A DNA stretch of 64,000 bases from Butyrivibrio sp. CB08 (GCF_003625485.1 NZ_RAIR01000003.1:1-64000), one strand, 5' to 3'. Counted from the stretch's first letter, positions 42,695 through 51,579 are shown. Notes: a model not told the origin generated them from the sequence alone. Translations and numbers: made by a program.

Positions 42695-42722
42695 TTGCAA
42701 TAAATATTTAAAGTGATATAAT
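42695..42722 (+). promoter_or_regulatory. promoter of the 58-residue gene
   Basis: TTGCAA (42695-42700) and TATAAT (42717-42722) are 16 bases apart in an AT-rich stretch. Confidence 0.65.
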
Positions 42723-42747
42723 CGTTCATGGACGGAGGGAAATTGAA

Positions 42748-42924
42748 ATGAACGAGATCAGTGAGATTGTTGCCGGAGAGATCAAGAGCGTTCGCGATAT
42801 CATGCAGAGCGAAGCAAATGCAAGATGGGCATCCGCTCGTGACGTCAAGTCAGATAAGGTAGTCATCAGACTTAATCCGGACGATTCAGTAGAATTTGTT
42901 GGCACGGGAGTAATCGTAGCCTGA
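42748..42924 (+). CDS. small hypothetical protein, 58 aa
   Basis: A compact small gene has its own promoter and CGGAGGG 10 bases upstream. It encodes a soluble 58-residue protein with an N-terminal helix (MNEISEIVAGEIKSVRDIM) and a C-terminal beta hairpin (KVVIRLNPDDSVEFVGTGVIVA). It is monocistronic, followed by an inverted repeat that could end transcription. The family is not recognised. Confidence 0.65.
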   Translation: MNEISEIVAGEIKSVRDIMQSEANARWASARDVKSDKVVIRLNPDDSVEFVGTGVIVA

Positions 42925-42959
42925 AAGTTGTTTACTAACAAAATAGAACATTTAAAGAA

Positions 42960-43090
42960 AAACGTATCAAAAATCATCACATGACATCGTTGTCAGGTGA
43001 GAAAATTTGATACGTTTTTTGTATTAATGGCTGTCTATTTAGAAAAATCGAGGATTCCGCAGGGCGAAGAGGACATTTTTTGATACGTTT
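42960..43090. repeat. gene-free island B with a locus-specific word in three copies
   Basis: The gap 42925-43268 has no gene. AAACGTATCAAA (42960-42971) is repeated inverted at 43006-43017 and again inverted at 43079-43090. After each of the last two copies comes a related block with AAAAATCGAG and then CGCAGGG (43043 on and 43097 on). Copies one and two form a hairpin with a T tail that may terminate the upstream gene. Confidence 0.65.
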
Positions 43091-43268
43091 CTTTGAAAAA
43101 ATCGAGTTTTGTGAAAATCCGACTTTCGCAGGGGGAGTCTCTAATTTATGTCAACCACCTCTAAGGGGGAGAATCTTTTTGCCAAGTCTCCTCCCCCTGG
43201 CAGGATTTCTTTTGCCGCGGCCTGGTGTTAAAATAGTTCCATACACCGAAATTTAGAGGAGAGAGGGC

Positions 43269-43859
43269 ATGTACCCATCAAGAGAAGAAGCAGAGAGACT
43301 CCTTGTGGAGGCGGAAGGCTGTAATCCCGGGCCTTGGGGGAATCACAGCAGAGTGGCAGCTCACTGCGCGGAAGCCATTGCGGCGCGGTTGGGGCTTGAT
43401 CCGGAGAAGGCCTACGTGCTGGGACTGCTCCACGATATAGGAAGGAAGTATGGAAAGCGCCATCTGGGGCATGTTTCCGATGGGTATTCCTATATGATGT
43501 CCCTGGGGTACGATGAGGTGGCGCAGATATGCCTGACCCATTCTTTCAGCGATCACGATTATAAGAAGTACGTTGGAAACTTTGACACCAATGAGGAAGA
43601 GACGGCGCTGATAAGGGACAAGCTTCTGGAAGCTGAGTTTGATGACTATGACTATCTTATCCAGCTGTGCGACGCAATCGCAGGGGCTGAGGGTGTCATG
43701 GATATGATAGAGAGAATGAGTGATGTTAAGGCCCGATACGGGGATTATGATCCTGTGAAGTGGGACAGCAACATAAAGCTCAAGGCATATTATGAAGAGA
43801 AAATGGGCATGGACCTTTACGAGGTAGTAGACAAGGAACATTTCAAGCCCGGGGCATAA
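43269..43859 (+). CDS. HD-domain hydrolase
   Basis: The 196-residue HD protein has metal residues in [25 protein letters not shown] and the late [13 protein letters not shown]. It belongs to the YqeK/YedJ-like group of small HD phosphohydrolases; the substrate is unknown. AGAGGAGAG lies upstream. The macro-domain gene follows after 16 bases, so a link to nucleotide or ADP-ribose turnover is possible. Confidence 0.85.
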   Translation: MYPSREEAERLLVEAEGCNPGPWGNHSRVAAHCAEAIAARLGLDPEKAYVLGLLHDIGRKYGKRHLGHVSDGYSYMMSLGYDEVAQICLTHSFSDHDYKKYVGNFDTNEEETALIRDKLLEAEFDDYDYLIQLCDAIAGAEGVMDMIERMSDVKARYGDYDPVKWDSNIKLKAYYEEKMGMDLYEVVDKEHFKPGA

Positions 43860-43875
43860 AATCAGGGAGGTAGGT

Positions 43876-44388
43876 ATGAGCAGCATAAAGTATCATTCTG
43901 GTGACATTACGAAACTTAAGGTTGACGCCATAGTCAACGCGGCCAACAGCTCACTTCTTGGAGGAGGGGGCGTTGATGGCGCGATCCACAGGGCAGCAGG
44001 CCCGGAGCTCCTTGCAGAGTGCAGGACGCTGAATGGCTGCAATACGGGAGAGGCCAAGATCACCAAGGGCTACAACCTTCCAGCGGCTCACGTTATCCAC
44101 ACCGTTGGGCCTATTTACAGCGGAAGCCCATCGGACCCAGTAAGCTTAAGGAATTGCTACTGGAACAGCCTTGAGCTTGCCAAGGAAAACGACCTTCACA
44201 GCATCGCATTTCCTGGCATCTCCACTGGCGTTTATGGCTATCCCAAGAAGGACGCCGCCAAGGTGGCTCTTACTGCAGTCAGGGAGTGGATGGAAGAAAA
44301 CGCAGATTACGATATTGACGTGACAATCGTTAATTTCTCTGAAGAGGATTATCTAATTTATCAGAAAGTTGCAGCGCAGCTGGACTAA
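43876..44388 (+). CDS. O-acetyl-ADP-ribose deacetylase-type macro protein
   Basis: The 170-residue single macro domain has every hallmark of the YmdB/MacroD type: [27 protein letters not shown] (ADP-ribose loop and catalytic Asp region), [16 protein letters not shown], and [17 protein letters not shown]. It removes acetyl from O-acetyl-ADP-ribose or ADP-ribose from acidic residues. GGGAGG sets the start. It is cotranscribed with the HD gene before it and probably the hydrolase after it. Confidence 0.93.
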   Translation: MSSIKYHSGDITKLKVDAIVNAANSSLLGGGGVDGAIHRAAGPELLAECRTLNGCNTGEAKITKGYNLPAAHVIHTVGPIYSGSPSDPVSLRNCYWNSLELAKENDLHSIAFPGISTGVYGYPKKDAAKVALTAVREWMEENADYDIDVTIVNFSEEDYLIYQKVAAQLD

Positions 44389-44406
44389 TCGCTGCGGGGA
44401 GGAAAC

Positions 44407-44967
44407 ATGGACAAGAAGCTGGCAGTTCTTTTCCCAGGAATTGGGTATCACTGCGACAAGCCGCTGCTGTACTATTCTAAGAAGCTGGCTCGGCAGCAGG
44501 GGTATGAGGTGGTGGAGATCCACTATGATTTTGACGGCGAGATTTTGGACGTAAAGAATAACGCCCATCGTATGATAGAGGCGGTAGAAGAGTTCGGAAG
44601 ACAGGCACTTTCGCAATTAGCCGACATCTCTTTTGACCAGTATACAAGTGTTGTGTTCGTAGGTAAGAGCATCGGGACAGCCATCGCAGCCCGCCTTGCC
44701 AAGGGAAAAGAGCTATCGGTAAAGCAGGTGGTGCTGACTCCCGTTCCAGACACCCTCAAGAACCTTCCAAAAGAAAACACCATCGTCTTTCATGGCCTTA
44801 GCGATCCATGGTGTGACAACGACATCGTGGACAAAGCCCAGGCAGAGACTGGATTTGAGCTGCATCTTGTAGAAGGCGCAAACCACTCGCTGGAGACAGG
44901 AGACCCCATGCGGGACCTTGAGATCGTGCGGGACGTTATTGAGAAATTGGCAGAGTTTCTTGATTAA
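44407..44967 (+). CDS. alpha/beta hydrolase
   Basis: The 186-residue small alpha/beta hydrolase has nucleophile elbow GKSIGT (Ser at about residue 82), an Asp in the HGLSDPWCDNDIV segment and His in EGANHSLE, a full Ser-Asp-His triad. The substrate is unknown. GGGGAGG lies 5 bases upstream. The word GGGAAAAGAGCTATCGG is inside the gene at 44703. Confidence 0.8.
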   Translation: MDKKLAVLFPGIGYHCDKPLLYYSKKLARQQGYEVVEIHYDFDGEILDVKNNAHRMIEAVEEFGRQALSQLADISFDQYTSVVFVGKSIGTAIAARLAKGKELSVKQVVLTPVPDTLKNLPKENTIVFHGLSDPWCDNDIVDKAQAETGFELHLVEGANHSLETGDPMRDLEIVRDVIEKLAEFLD

Positions 44968-45005
44968 GGTTGCATTTTTTAGTTGGGCCAAAAATCGCGG
45001 CTTAG

Positions 45006-45164
45006 AGAATTGTCACCATACCATGTTCGTAATAACGTTGATAATCGGGCTGGTATGGGCGTTTTGAAGAATTGTCACCATAAGGAAAAAGAAAGACATC
45101 GCATTTTTTGCGGGAATTTTGCGGAAATTAGGCAAATCTTGAGCTTGTACATGGTGACATTTCT
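45006..45164. repeat. gene-free island C with a locus-specific word in three copies
   Basis: The gap 44968-45409 has no gene. AGAATTGTCACCATA occurs at 45006-45020 and 45068-45082, and ATGGTGACATTTCT (45151-45164) is a close inverted copy. The island opens with GGGCCAAAAATCGCGG (44985), like island A. The rest to 45357 holds nothing I recognise. Confidence 0.6.
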
Positions 45165-45357
45165 CCAGAGACCATGTTTTAGCCCAGGCGCCATACAAAA
45201 TATAGAATAGAAAGGCAAAACTGTAGAATGAGACAAGAATCATGGAGATGATCTTGGACTGACGCAAAAGGCGTAGACTGAAATATGCCCTCGCCCTTGG
45301 AATGGGGCGGACAGTGTGATATTATAGTGACAGAAAGCAAAGGCGCTTACAGAAATG

Positions 45358-45385
45358 TTGACGTACTTTGCTTTTTTTGTAGATA
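45358..45385 (+). promoter_or_regulatory. promoter upstream of the 95-residue gene
   Basis: TTGACG (45358-45363) and TAGATA (45380-45385) are 16 bases apart, 24 bases before the start codon. Confidence 0.5.
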
Positions 45386-45409
45386 TGATTGGCAGAGAGG
45401 AGACATGCT

Positions 45410-45697
45410 ATGGAAATTACAGAAAAGCTTGAAGGCCTTATCGAGAAAGCTAAGGGGGATGCGGCCCTGAAGGACAGGCTGCTGGCCACAAGAAATTCAT
45501 CTAACCCCGTTGCGGAATTCTGTGATATTGCCACAGAGTGCGGTTTTCCCATGTCTGTCATGGATATAGTAAATCAGGGAGAGGAGTTCTACGCGGAGAT
45601 CAAGCGCAGCACCAACGGCGGCGGAGAGAATTCGCCGGATCTTGATTTCCAGAATGATGAGTACTCCATTTTCATGATGAGGCTGAGCGACCTGTAA
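45410..45697 (+). CDS. small protein, weak Nif11-like resemblance
   Basis: The 95-residue protein has a helical first half (ITEKLEGLIEKAKGDAALKDRLLATRNSSNPVAEFCDIATECGFPMSVMDIVN) with the layout of Nif11-type domains, but no Gly-Gly or Cys-rich core follows. The end is acidic and Gly/Asn-rich. GAGAGGAG sets ATG 45410. It precedes the large PEP/pyruvate-binding gene by 65 bases, with a copy of the iterated word in the gap (45731). Confidence 0.55.
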   Translation: MEITEKLEGLIEKAKGDAALKDRLLATRNSSNPVAEFCDIATECGFPMSVMDIVNQGEEFYAEIKRSTNGGGENSPDLDFQNDEYSIFMMRLSDL

Positions 45698-45762
45698 ACG
45701 CGGGTAGCGTCTGCAGCGAGCCGGGCCGTTAGCTCTTTTCCCTAACAGCAGGAGGTACGCGT

Positions 45763-48339
45763 ATGGCAGCATTTGACCGGGTGAAATCCGGAATCCCGGA
45801 GATGGACACGGCGCTGGACAACATCAGGCTCGGGGATAACGTGGTGTTCCGCGTGTCGGACCTTGATGAGTTCAGGCTCTTTGTGGATCCTTATGTGGAG
45901 CAGGCCAAGCGGGACAAAAGAAATATCATCTACTTCAGGTTTGCGTCCCATGAGCCGCTGGTGGCGGACTGCCCCGAGGTTAAGACCTATGAGGTTCCGC
46001 TGACACACCACTTCGAGACCTTTACCATGGACATCCACAACATCATAGATAAAGAGGGCAGAGACGCCTTCTACGTTTTCGATTGTCTGTCGGAACTTCA
46101 GATCCGCTGGGCAAATGATCTTATGATGGGCAATTTTTTCAGGGTTACGTGCCCATTTCTGTTTATTCTTGATACTGTCGCATTCTTCCCTATCATCAGG
46201 GGCAGGCATTCTTTCCACGCAGTCAACAAAATCCTAAACACAACGCAGCTCTTTCTTGATGTGTATTCCGATATAAAAAACGTATACGTGCGCCCGGTGA
46301 AGGTCTGGAACAGGGATTCCGAGACCATGTTTTTGCCGCACATTTATAAGAAGGACGAGGGGACTTTCAGGCCGATCCTTGATGGCGTTCAGTCAAGCCG
46401 CTTCTATCAGCTTCTGGACAACCACCAGAGGCCTGGAGAGGACCAGTACATCGACTTCTGGGACAAGTTCTTTAACGCAGCCAGGATCCAGTACGACGCT
46501 CAGATGGACATGACCGCGTCCTGCGAGACCATGTGCAATATCATGATGACCAGGGACGAGAAGATGCAGCTCATGGTAAAAAAGCATTTCCGGCCGGAGG
46601 ATTATTTCAACGTAAGGAGTCACATGATCGGCACTGGAATGGTTGGCGGAAAAGCCTGCGGAATGCTGCTTGCAAGGGCTATCATAAGGAATCTGTGCCC
46701 TGAGATAAATGAGGTTTTGGAGCCCCACGATTCGTTCTTTATCGGGTCGGATATCTACTATACATATATCGTTGACAATGAGTTCTGGGACCTGAGAGTC
46801 AGGCAGAGGACCGAGGAGGAGTACTTTTCACTGGCGGCGGAGTTTGCGGATAAGCTCCAGCAGGGCACTTTCTCGGAGGCTCTGGAGACCCAGTTCAAGC
46901 ACATCCTTGAGTACTACGGTCAGGATCCGTTCATCGTCAGGTCCAGCAGTATCTTGGAGGACGGCTTTGGCAATGCCTTTGCGGGCAAGTACGAGTCAGT
47001 TTTCTGCGCAAACAGAGGAACTCTTGAAGAGAGGCTTCTTGAGTTTGAGAACGCGATCCGCACGGTATATGCCAGCACCATGAGCCTTTCTGCGCTGGAC
47101 TATCGTAAGCGCAGGGGTCTGGACAAAAGAGATGAACAGATGGCGCTGCTTGTTCAGAGGGTTTCAGGCTCTTACTACGGCCCTTACTATATGCCATGCG
47201 CTGCAGGCGTAGGCTATTCCTACAGCCCATACAAATTCCTGTCGGGGATAGATCCAAAGGCAGGAATGCTAAGGCTCGTCATGGGCCTTGGAACTTCTGC
47301 CGTTGACAGGACTATGGGCTCTTATCCCAGGCTGGTTAGCCTTGATATGCCAGAAGCAACCTCATCTACAACTGTTGCTGAGAAGCACCAGTTCTCCCAG
47401 AGAGCCGTTGAAGCTATGGACGTCAATGAGCACGTGCTTAAGCGCCTAGAGCTGAGAGAGATTGAGAGTAAGCTCCCGTTCTACCTGCTGAACACTTTGC
47501 TTGAGCACGACTACGAGGTTGAAGATTCCCTTAAGGAGCGCGGGATCATCAGGGATGTACGCTTCATTTCCTGCAAGGGCCTTGTGAAAAAGCAGATCCT
47601 CATGGAGCAGATGCAGCAGCTTATGCAGCTGATCCAGAGCGAGTATGAGCATCCGGTGGACATCGAATTTACCATGAACCTGTCTGAGAGCGGAGAGTAT
47701 TCCATAAACCTTCTGCAGTGCAGACCCCTTCAGGTGTTCAAGGACACAGCACAGGTTGCGGTTCCTGAGAATATCCCGCAGGAGAGCATCGTTCTTGAGA
47801 CTATGGATTCCTCCATGGGCCTTTCAAGAAACGTTCCCATCGATATGGTGGTCTACGTAGATCCAAAGGCCTACTACAACATGCCTTACGCAGACAAACC
47901 CAAGGTTGCAAGTCTTATAGGTAAGATAAACTGGAAGTACCGCGGACAGGGAAGACACATGATGCTGATGGTTCCTGGGCGCATCGGAACTTCGTCTCCG
48001 GAGCTTGGCGTTCCCACTACCTTTGCGGACATCAGTGAATTCGAGGCGGTGTGCGAGGTGGAAGAAAAGGAAGCTGGCTACAACCCTGAGCTCTCCTACG
48101 GAAGCCACATTTTCCAGGACCTGGTTGAAGCTGACATTCTGTACACAGCTATTTTTGCAAATGAAAAGACGCTTACCTTCGCACCGGATAAGCTGTCACG
48201 GTTTGAAGACATAGCGTCTGAATTTGAAGAAAACAAGGATGTGGCTGGCATCGTAAAGGTCTATGATATGAAGGAAAAACAGTGCGCATTGTTCTACGAC
48301 CTTGAGAAGAACCATCTTATGCTTAAGATGGGAGAGTGA
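45763..48339 (+). CDS. PEP/pyruvate-binding domain protein with KaiC-like N-terminus
   Basis: The 858-residue protein begins with a RecA/KaiC-like segment (GIPEMDTALDNIRLGDNVVFRV) whose Walker A loop appears lost. From about residue 300 it carries the ATP-grasp PEP/pyruvate-binding domain of phosphoenolpyruvate synthase (MVGGKACGMLLARAI, DPFIVRSSSILEDGFGNAFAGKYESVF, MNLSESGEYSINLLQCRPLQ). The swivelling phosphohistidine domain and the TIM barrel of a full PEP synthase are absent, so it cannot run that reaction alone. It may phosphorylate a partner or sense pyruvate. AGGAGG sets the start. Confidence 0.82.
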   Translation: MAAFDRVKSGIPEMDTALDNIRLGDNVVFRVSDLDEFRLFVDPYVEQAKRDKRNIIYFRFASHEPLVADCPEVKTYEVPLTHHFETFTMDIHNIIDKEGRDAFYVFDCLSELQIRWANDLMMGNFFRVTCPFLFILDTVAFFPIIRGRHSFHAVNKILNTTQLFLDVYSDIKNVYVRPVKVWNRDSETMFLPHIYKKDEGTFRPILDGVQSSRFYQLLDNHQRPGEDQYIDFWDKFFNAARIQYDAQMDMTASCETMCNIMMTRDEKMQLMVKKHFRPEDYFNVRSHMIGTGMVGGKACGMLLARAIIRNLCPEINEVLEPHDSFFIGSDIYYTYIVDNEFWDLRVRQRTEEEYFSLAAEFADKLQQGTFSEALETQFKHILEYYGQDPFIVRSSSILEDGFGNAFAGKYESVFCANRGTLEERLLEFENAIRTVYASTMSLSALDYRKRRGLDKRDEQMALLVQRVSGSYYGPYYMPCAAGVGYSYSPYKFLSGIDPKAGMLRLVMGLGTSAVDRTMGSYPRLVSLDMPEATSSTTVAEKHQFSQRAVEAMDVNEHVLKRLELREIESKLPFYLLNTLLEHDYEVEDSLKERGIIRDVRFISCKGLVKKQILMEQMQQLMQLIQSEYEHPVDIEFTMNLSESGEYSINLLQCRPLQVFKDTAQVAVPENIPQESIVLETMDSSMGLSRNVPIDMVVYVDPKAYYNMPYADKPKVASLIGKINWKYRGQGRHMMLMVPGRIGTSSPELGVPTTFADISEFEAVCEVEEKEAGYNPELSYGSHIFQDLVEADILYTAIFANEKTLTFAPDKLSRFEDIASEFEENKDVAGIVKVYDMKEKQCALFYDLEKNHLMLKMGE

Positions 48340-48384
48340 ACGACCGGCTGCTTTGGCCGCAGGCCAAGGCTTTCCCGGGCGGCG

Positions 48385-48786
48385 TCAGGACTCGATCAGA
48401 TCACTGATTTTTTTCCCGAAAAAGAAATTTCGCTCGATCTCATAGAACTCCTCCCACATGGAGAGAGTCCTGCAGTTCTCTTTCCTGGGGCAGTCCTCAG
48501 CACCTTCCGCAAGGCAGGCAACTGGGGCGATTGACCCCTCCATAAGTTCTATGATCTCCCCCACGGTGTACTCCGCGGGGGTTTTTGTTAGTTTATATCC
48601 GCCGTGTTTGCCGCTGGCGCCTGCAAGTAGATTGCCGTGGACCAGCTCTTTTGCAATGATCTCCATGTATTTCTTGGACAGGCCCTGGCGCTCTGCGATG
48701 TCCTTGAGCGGAATGAACTCGTCCCCTGGCTGCTCAGCCAGATCTATTATCATTCTGAGTGCGTATCTTCCCTTGGTTGAAAACAT
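48385..48786 (-). CDS. Rrf2-family regulator with IscR-like Cys set
   Basis: The 133-residue winged-helix Rrf2 protein has MFSTKGRYALRMIIDLAEQ and SKKYMEIIAKELVHGNLLAG for DNA binding. It carries three Cys, CLAEGAEDCPRKENC, at positions where IscR binds a [2Fe-2S] cluster, so it could sense iron-sulfur status or sulfide. AAAGGACGG sets the start at 48786. It diverges from metY, so sulfur control, like CymR but through a cluster, is plausible. Confidence 0.88.
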   Translation of the reverse strand: MFSTKGRYALRMIIDLAEQPGDEFIPLKDIAERQGLSKKYMEIIAKELVHGNLLAGASGKHGGYKLTKTPAEYTVGEIIELMEGSIAPVACLAEGAEDCPRKENCRTLSMWEEFYEIERNFFFGKKISDLIES

Positions 48787-48871
48787 GTGTCCGTCCTTTC
48801 GAAAGCTCTTTTCCCCTATGGTATAAGGAAAATGTATAGATAGCAATAACTTTATCCTATTATAAAACCTA

Positions 48872-48900
48872 TTGACACGGTAGGCAAATAGTAATAACCT
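48872..48900 (+). promoter_or_regulatory. metY promoter with dyad
   Basis: TTGACA (48872-48877) is followed after 17 bases by TAACCT. The -35 sits in an imperfect dyad beginning CTATT (48869) and ending AAATAG (48886-48891), a likely Rrf2 operator shared with the divergent regulator. Confidence 0.5.
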
Positions 48901-48962
48901 TTTAACAAGTTAAATCGATAAAACGAGCGACAGAAAATATATAAACGCAGGAGGTTACAGGT

Positions 48963-50243
48963 ATGAGCAACTACAGATTCGAGACATTACAGTTACATGT
49001 TGGACAGGAGCAGCCAGATCCCGCTACAGATGCAAGGGCGGTTCCAATTTACCAGACCACATCTTATGTTTTCAGAAACAGCCAGCACGCAGCAGACAGA
49101 TTCGGACTTGCTGACGCGGGCAACATCTACGGAAGACTTACCAATTCCACACAGGACGTTCTGGAAAAGAGAATTGCAGCTCTCGAGGGCGGATCAGCAG
49201 CCCTGGCAGTAGCTTCTGGAGCAGCAGCTATCACATATACAATTCAGGCGCTGGCAGCAAACGGCGGACACATCGTAGCACAGAAGACCATCTACGGCGG
49301 AAGCTACAACCTGCTGGCACACACACTTCCACAGTACGGCGTGACTACTACATTTGTAGACGCTCACAACCTCTCTGAGGTTGAGGGAGCAATCAAGGAG
49401 AACACAAGAGCCATCTACCTTGAGACCCTTGGAAATCCTAACAGTGATATTCCTGACATCGATGCAATCGCTGAGATCGCACACAAGCACGGACTTCCAC
49501 TTGTAATCGACAACACATTTGGAACACCATATCTCATCAGACCTATCGAGCACGGCGCTGACATCGTTGTTCATTCAGCAACCAAGTTCATCGGCGGACA
49601 CGGAACAACCCTTGGCGGAATCATCGTTGAGGCTGGTAAGTTCAACTGGAAGGAGAGCGGAAACTATCCACAGATCGCAGCTCCAAATCCAAGCTACCAC
49701 GGCGTTTCATTCTACGATGTTGTTGGACCAGCTGCTTTCGTTACTTATATAAGAGCAATCCTTCTTAGAGATACCGGAGCTACAATCTCTCCATTCAATG
49801 CGTTCCTGCTTCTTCAGGGCGTTGAGACACTTTCACTTCGTCTCGATAGACACGCTGAGAACACCAAGAAGGTTGTAGAGTTTTTAAAGAACCATCCAAA
49901 GGTTGAGAAGGTTAACCATCCTTCACTTCCTGATCATCCAGATCATGCGCTTTATGAGAAGTACTTCCCTAACGGTGGAGCTTCAATCTTTACCTTTGAG
50001 ATCAAGGGTGGAAAAGATGCAGCATGGAAGTTCATCGACAACCTTGAGATCTTCTCACTTCTTGCAAACGTTGCGGATGTAAAGAGCCTTGTTATCCATC
50101 CTGCAACAACTACACACTCACAGCTTAACGACGATGAGCTTAAGGACCAGGGCATCACACAGAGCACAATCAGACTTTCAATCGGTACTGAGCACATCGA
50201 TGACATCATTGCAGATCTCGAAAAGGGATTCGCAGCAATCTGA
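48963..50243 (+). CDS. metY: O-acetylhomoserine (thiol)-lyase
   Basis: The 426-residue PLP enzyme of the Cys/Met metabolism family forms homocysteine from O-acetylhomoserine and sulfide. The PLP lysine is in VHSATKFIGGHGTTLGG. The start FETLQLHVGQEQPDPATDARAVPIYQTTSYVF is typical of MetY rather than of cystathionine enzymes. GGAGG sets the start. It is divergent from the Rrf2 gene and ends at a strong terminator. With cysK it completes sulfide capture in this window. Confidence 0.94.
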   Translation: MSNYRFETLQLHVGQEQPDPATDARAVPIYQTTSYVFRNSQHAADRFGLADAGNIYGRLTNSTQDVLEKRIAALEGGSAALAVASGAAAITYTIQALAANGGHIVAQKTIYGGSYNLLAHTLPQYGVTTTFVDAHNLSEVEGAIKENTRAIYLETLGNPNSDIPDIDAIAEIAHKHGLPLVIDNTFGTPYLIRPIEHGADIVVHSATKFIGGHGTTLGGIIVEAGKFNWKESGNYPQIAAPNPSYHGVSFYDVVGPAAFVTYIRAILLRDTGATISPFNAFLLLQGVETLSLRLDRHAENTKKVVEFLKNHPKVEKVNHPSLPDHPDHALYEKYFPNGGASIFTFEIKGGKDAAWKFIDNLEIFSLLANVADVKSLVIHPATTTHSQLNDDELKDQGITQSTIRLSIGTEHIDDIIADLEKGFAAI

Positions 50244-50317
50244 TACAAAACTACTAAACCGCTTTTTTCTAAATGAAAATCTCCTATTTACATAATGTAT
50301 AATCTCCTACGAGCAAG

Positions 50318-50352
50318 GGCCAAAACCGCACAGCCAGCGGTTTTGGCCTTTG
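50318..50352 (+). terminator. metY terminator
   Basis: GGCCAAAACCGC (50318-50329) and GCGGTTTTGGCC (50337-50348) form a perfect 12-base stem followed by Ts. Confidence 0.92.
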
Positions 50353-50389
50353 TTTATATTTATTTTAGAATTTTATTTTTGGAGGGGTG

Positions 50390-50418
50390 TTGACATTTTG
50401 TTCTACTTGTTCTATAAC
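50390..50418 (+). promoter_or_regulatory. hsp20 promoter
   Basis: TTGACA (50390-50395) and TATAAC (50413-50418) are 17 bases apart. Confidence 0.8.
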
Positions 50419-50435
50419 ATACTTGTAACAAGAAA

Positions 50436-50462
50436 TTAGCAGCCGAACACATCGAGTGCTAA
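50436..50462. promoter_or_regulatory. CIRCE-like HrcA operator
   Basis: TTAGCAGCC-N9-GAGTGCTAA matches the CIRCE inverted repeat (TTAGCACTC-N9-GAGTGCTAA) except for three positions in the left arm. It lies 18-44 bases after the hsp20 -10, the usual place for HrcA repression. Confidence 0.85.
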
Positions 50463-50514
50463 TAAACCAAAACCACTACACCACAAAAAATCTTTTAGTA
50501 AAGGAGTGATAGAT

Positions 50515-50979
50515 ATGTTGATGCCTATGTTATGGAGTAATAATGATTTATTTGACGAGATGGACAATTTCTTTAACGACGGTTTCTTTGGCGGAAACTG
50601 CAGAGCTCCAAGAGCAGCCCAGCAGTTCGACTCTATGTCAGGCCTTATGAGAACTGATGTCATCGAGAAGGACGACGCTTATCAGCTTGAGGCTGAACTT
50701 CCAGGATTCAACAAGGAAGACATCAGCATCGATCTCAAGAATGACACACTGACCATCAGTGCAAATCATACAGAGAACAACGACGAGAAGGGCGACGACG
50801 GCAAGTACATCCGCCGCGAGAGGAGAAGCTCATCTTACCAGAGATCCTTCCACGTTGAGGGACTTAAGCCTGAGGACATCATCGCCCAGTACAAGAACGG
50901 CGTCCTTACAGTAAACCTTCCTAAGAAGGAAGCAATCCCTGAGAAGGAAGAGACCTTCAAGATCGAGGTCAAGGACTGA
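50515..50979 (+). CDS. small heat shock protein Hsp20
   Basis: The 154-residue alpha-crystallin chaperone holds unfolded proteins. The crystallin domain spans about residues 45-150, with RTDVIEKDDAYQLEAELPGF, RRSSSYQRSFHVEGL and the A-x-x-x-N-G-V-L motif QYKNGVLTVNLPK. The N-terminal arm is Phe- and Asn-rich. AAGGAG is 8 bases before ATG 50515; GTG 50506 is less likely. It is preceded by a CIRCE-like site, so heat control by HrcA is likely, although hrcA is not in the window. Confidence 0.95.
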   Translation: MLMPMLWSNNDLFDEMDNFFNDGFFGGNCRAPRAAQQFDSMSGLMRTDVIEKDDAYQLEAELPGFNKEDISIDLKNDTLTISANHTENNDEKGDDGKYIRRERRSSSYQRSFHVEGLKPEDIIAQYKNGVLTVNLPKKEAIPEKEETFKIEVKD

Positions 50980-50983
50980 GACA

Positions 50984-51017
50984 AAAAAAGAGCTGCCGGC
51001 TAAGGCAGCTCTTTTTT
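50984..51017. terminator. bidirectional terminator
   Basis: A perfect 14-base stem, AAAAAAGAGCTGCC (50984-50997) with GGCAGCTCTTTTTT (51004-51017), serves hsp20 and the convergent rubrerythrin gene. It contains two copies of the AAAAGAGCT word as its arms. Confidence 0.92.
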
Positions 51018-51021
51018 ATTA

Positions 51022-51579
51022 TTAATAGTTCTGAGCCTTGCGGATAAAGTAAGCCTGAGGGTGGTTGCAGACTGGGCAAACCTCTGGAGCCTTAGGGCCT
51101 ACAACTACGTGTCCGCAGTTTGAGCACTCCCAGATTGTGTCGCCGTCAGCTGAGAATACGATGCCATCCTCGATGTTCTTAAGGAGCTTGCGGTATCTCT
51201 CCTCGTGCTCCTTCTCAATTGCTGCTACCTGCTCAAAGAGGGCTGCGATGTCGTCAAAGCCTTCCTCTCTGGCCTTCTTGGCAAATGAAGGATACATCTC
51301 TTTCCACTCGTATGCCTCTCCATCTGCTGCTGTCTCGAGATTGTCTACTGTGGTTCCGATTCCTGAAAGAATCTTGTACCAGAGCTTAGCGTGCTCTTTC
51401 TCGTTGGCAGCTGTCTCTTCAAAGATCTTGCTGATCTGTACATATCCGTCTTTTTTGGCCTTGGAAGCGAAGTATGTGTACTTGTTTCTGGCCTCTGACT
51501 CACCTGCAAATGCTGCAAGGAGGTTTTTCTCAGTTTCAGTTCCCTTAAGTTCGTTAGTTCTTGGATCAAGATTAGCCAT
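51022..51579 (-). CDS. rubrerythrin
   Basis: The 185-residue rubrerythrin reduces hydrogen peroxide in anaerobes. The N-terminal four-helix bundle carries the di-iron ligands ([29 protein letters not shown]; a later [10 protein letters not shown]). The C-terminal rubredoxin part has CSNCGHVV and [15 protein letters not shown] lies upstream of the start at 51579. It is a monocistronic oxidative-stress gene. Confidence 0.95.
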   Translation of the reverse strand: MANLDPRTNELKGTETEKNLLAAFAGESEARNKYTYFASKAKKDGYVQISKIFEETAANEKEHAKLWYKILSGIGTTVDNLETAADGEAYEWKEMYPSFAKKAREEGFDDIAALFEQVAAIEKEHEERYRKLLKNIEDGIVFSADGDTIWECSNCGHVVVGPKAPEVCPVCNHPQAYFIRKAQNY

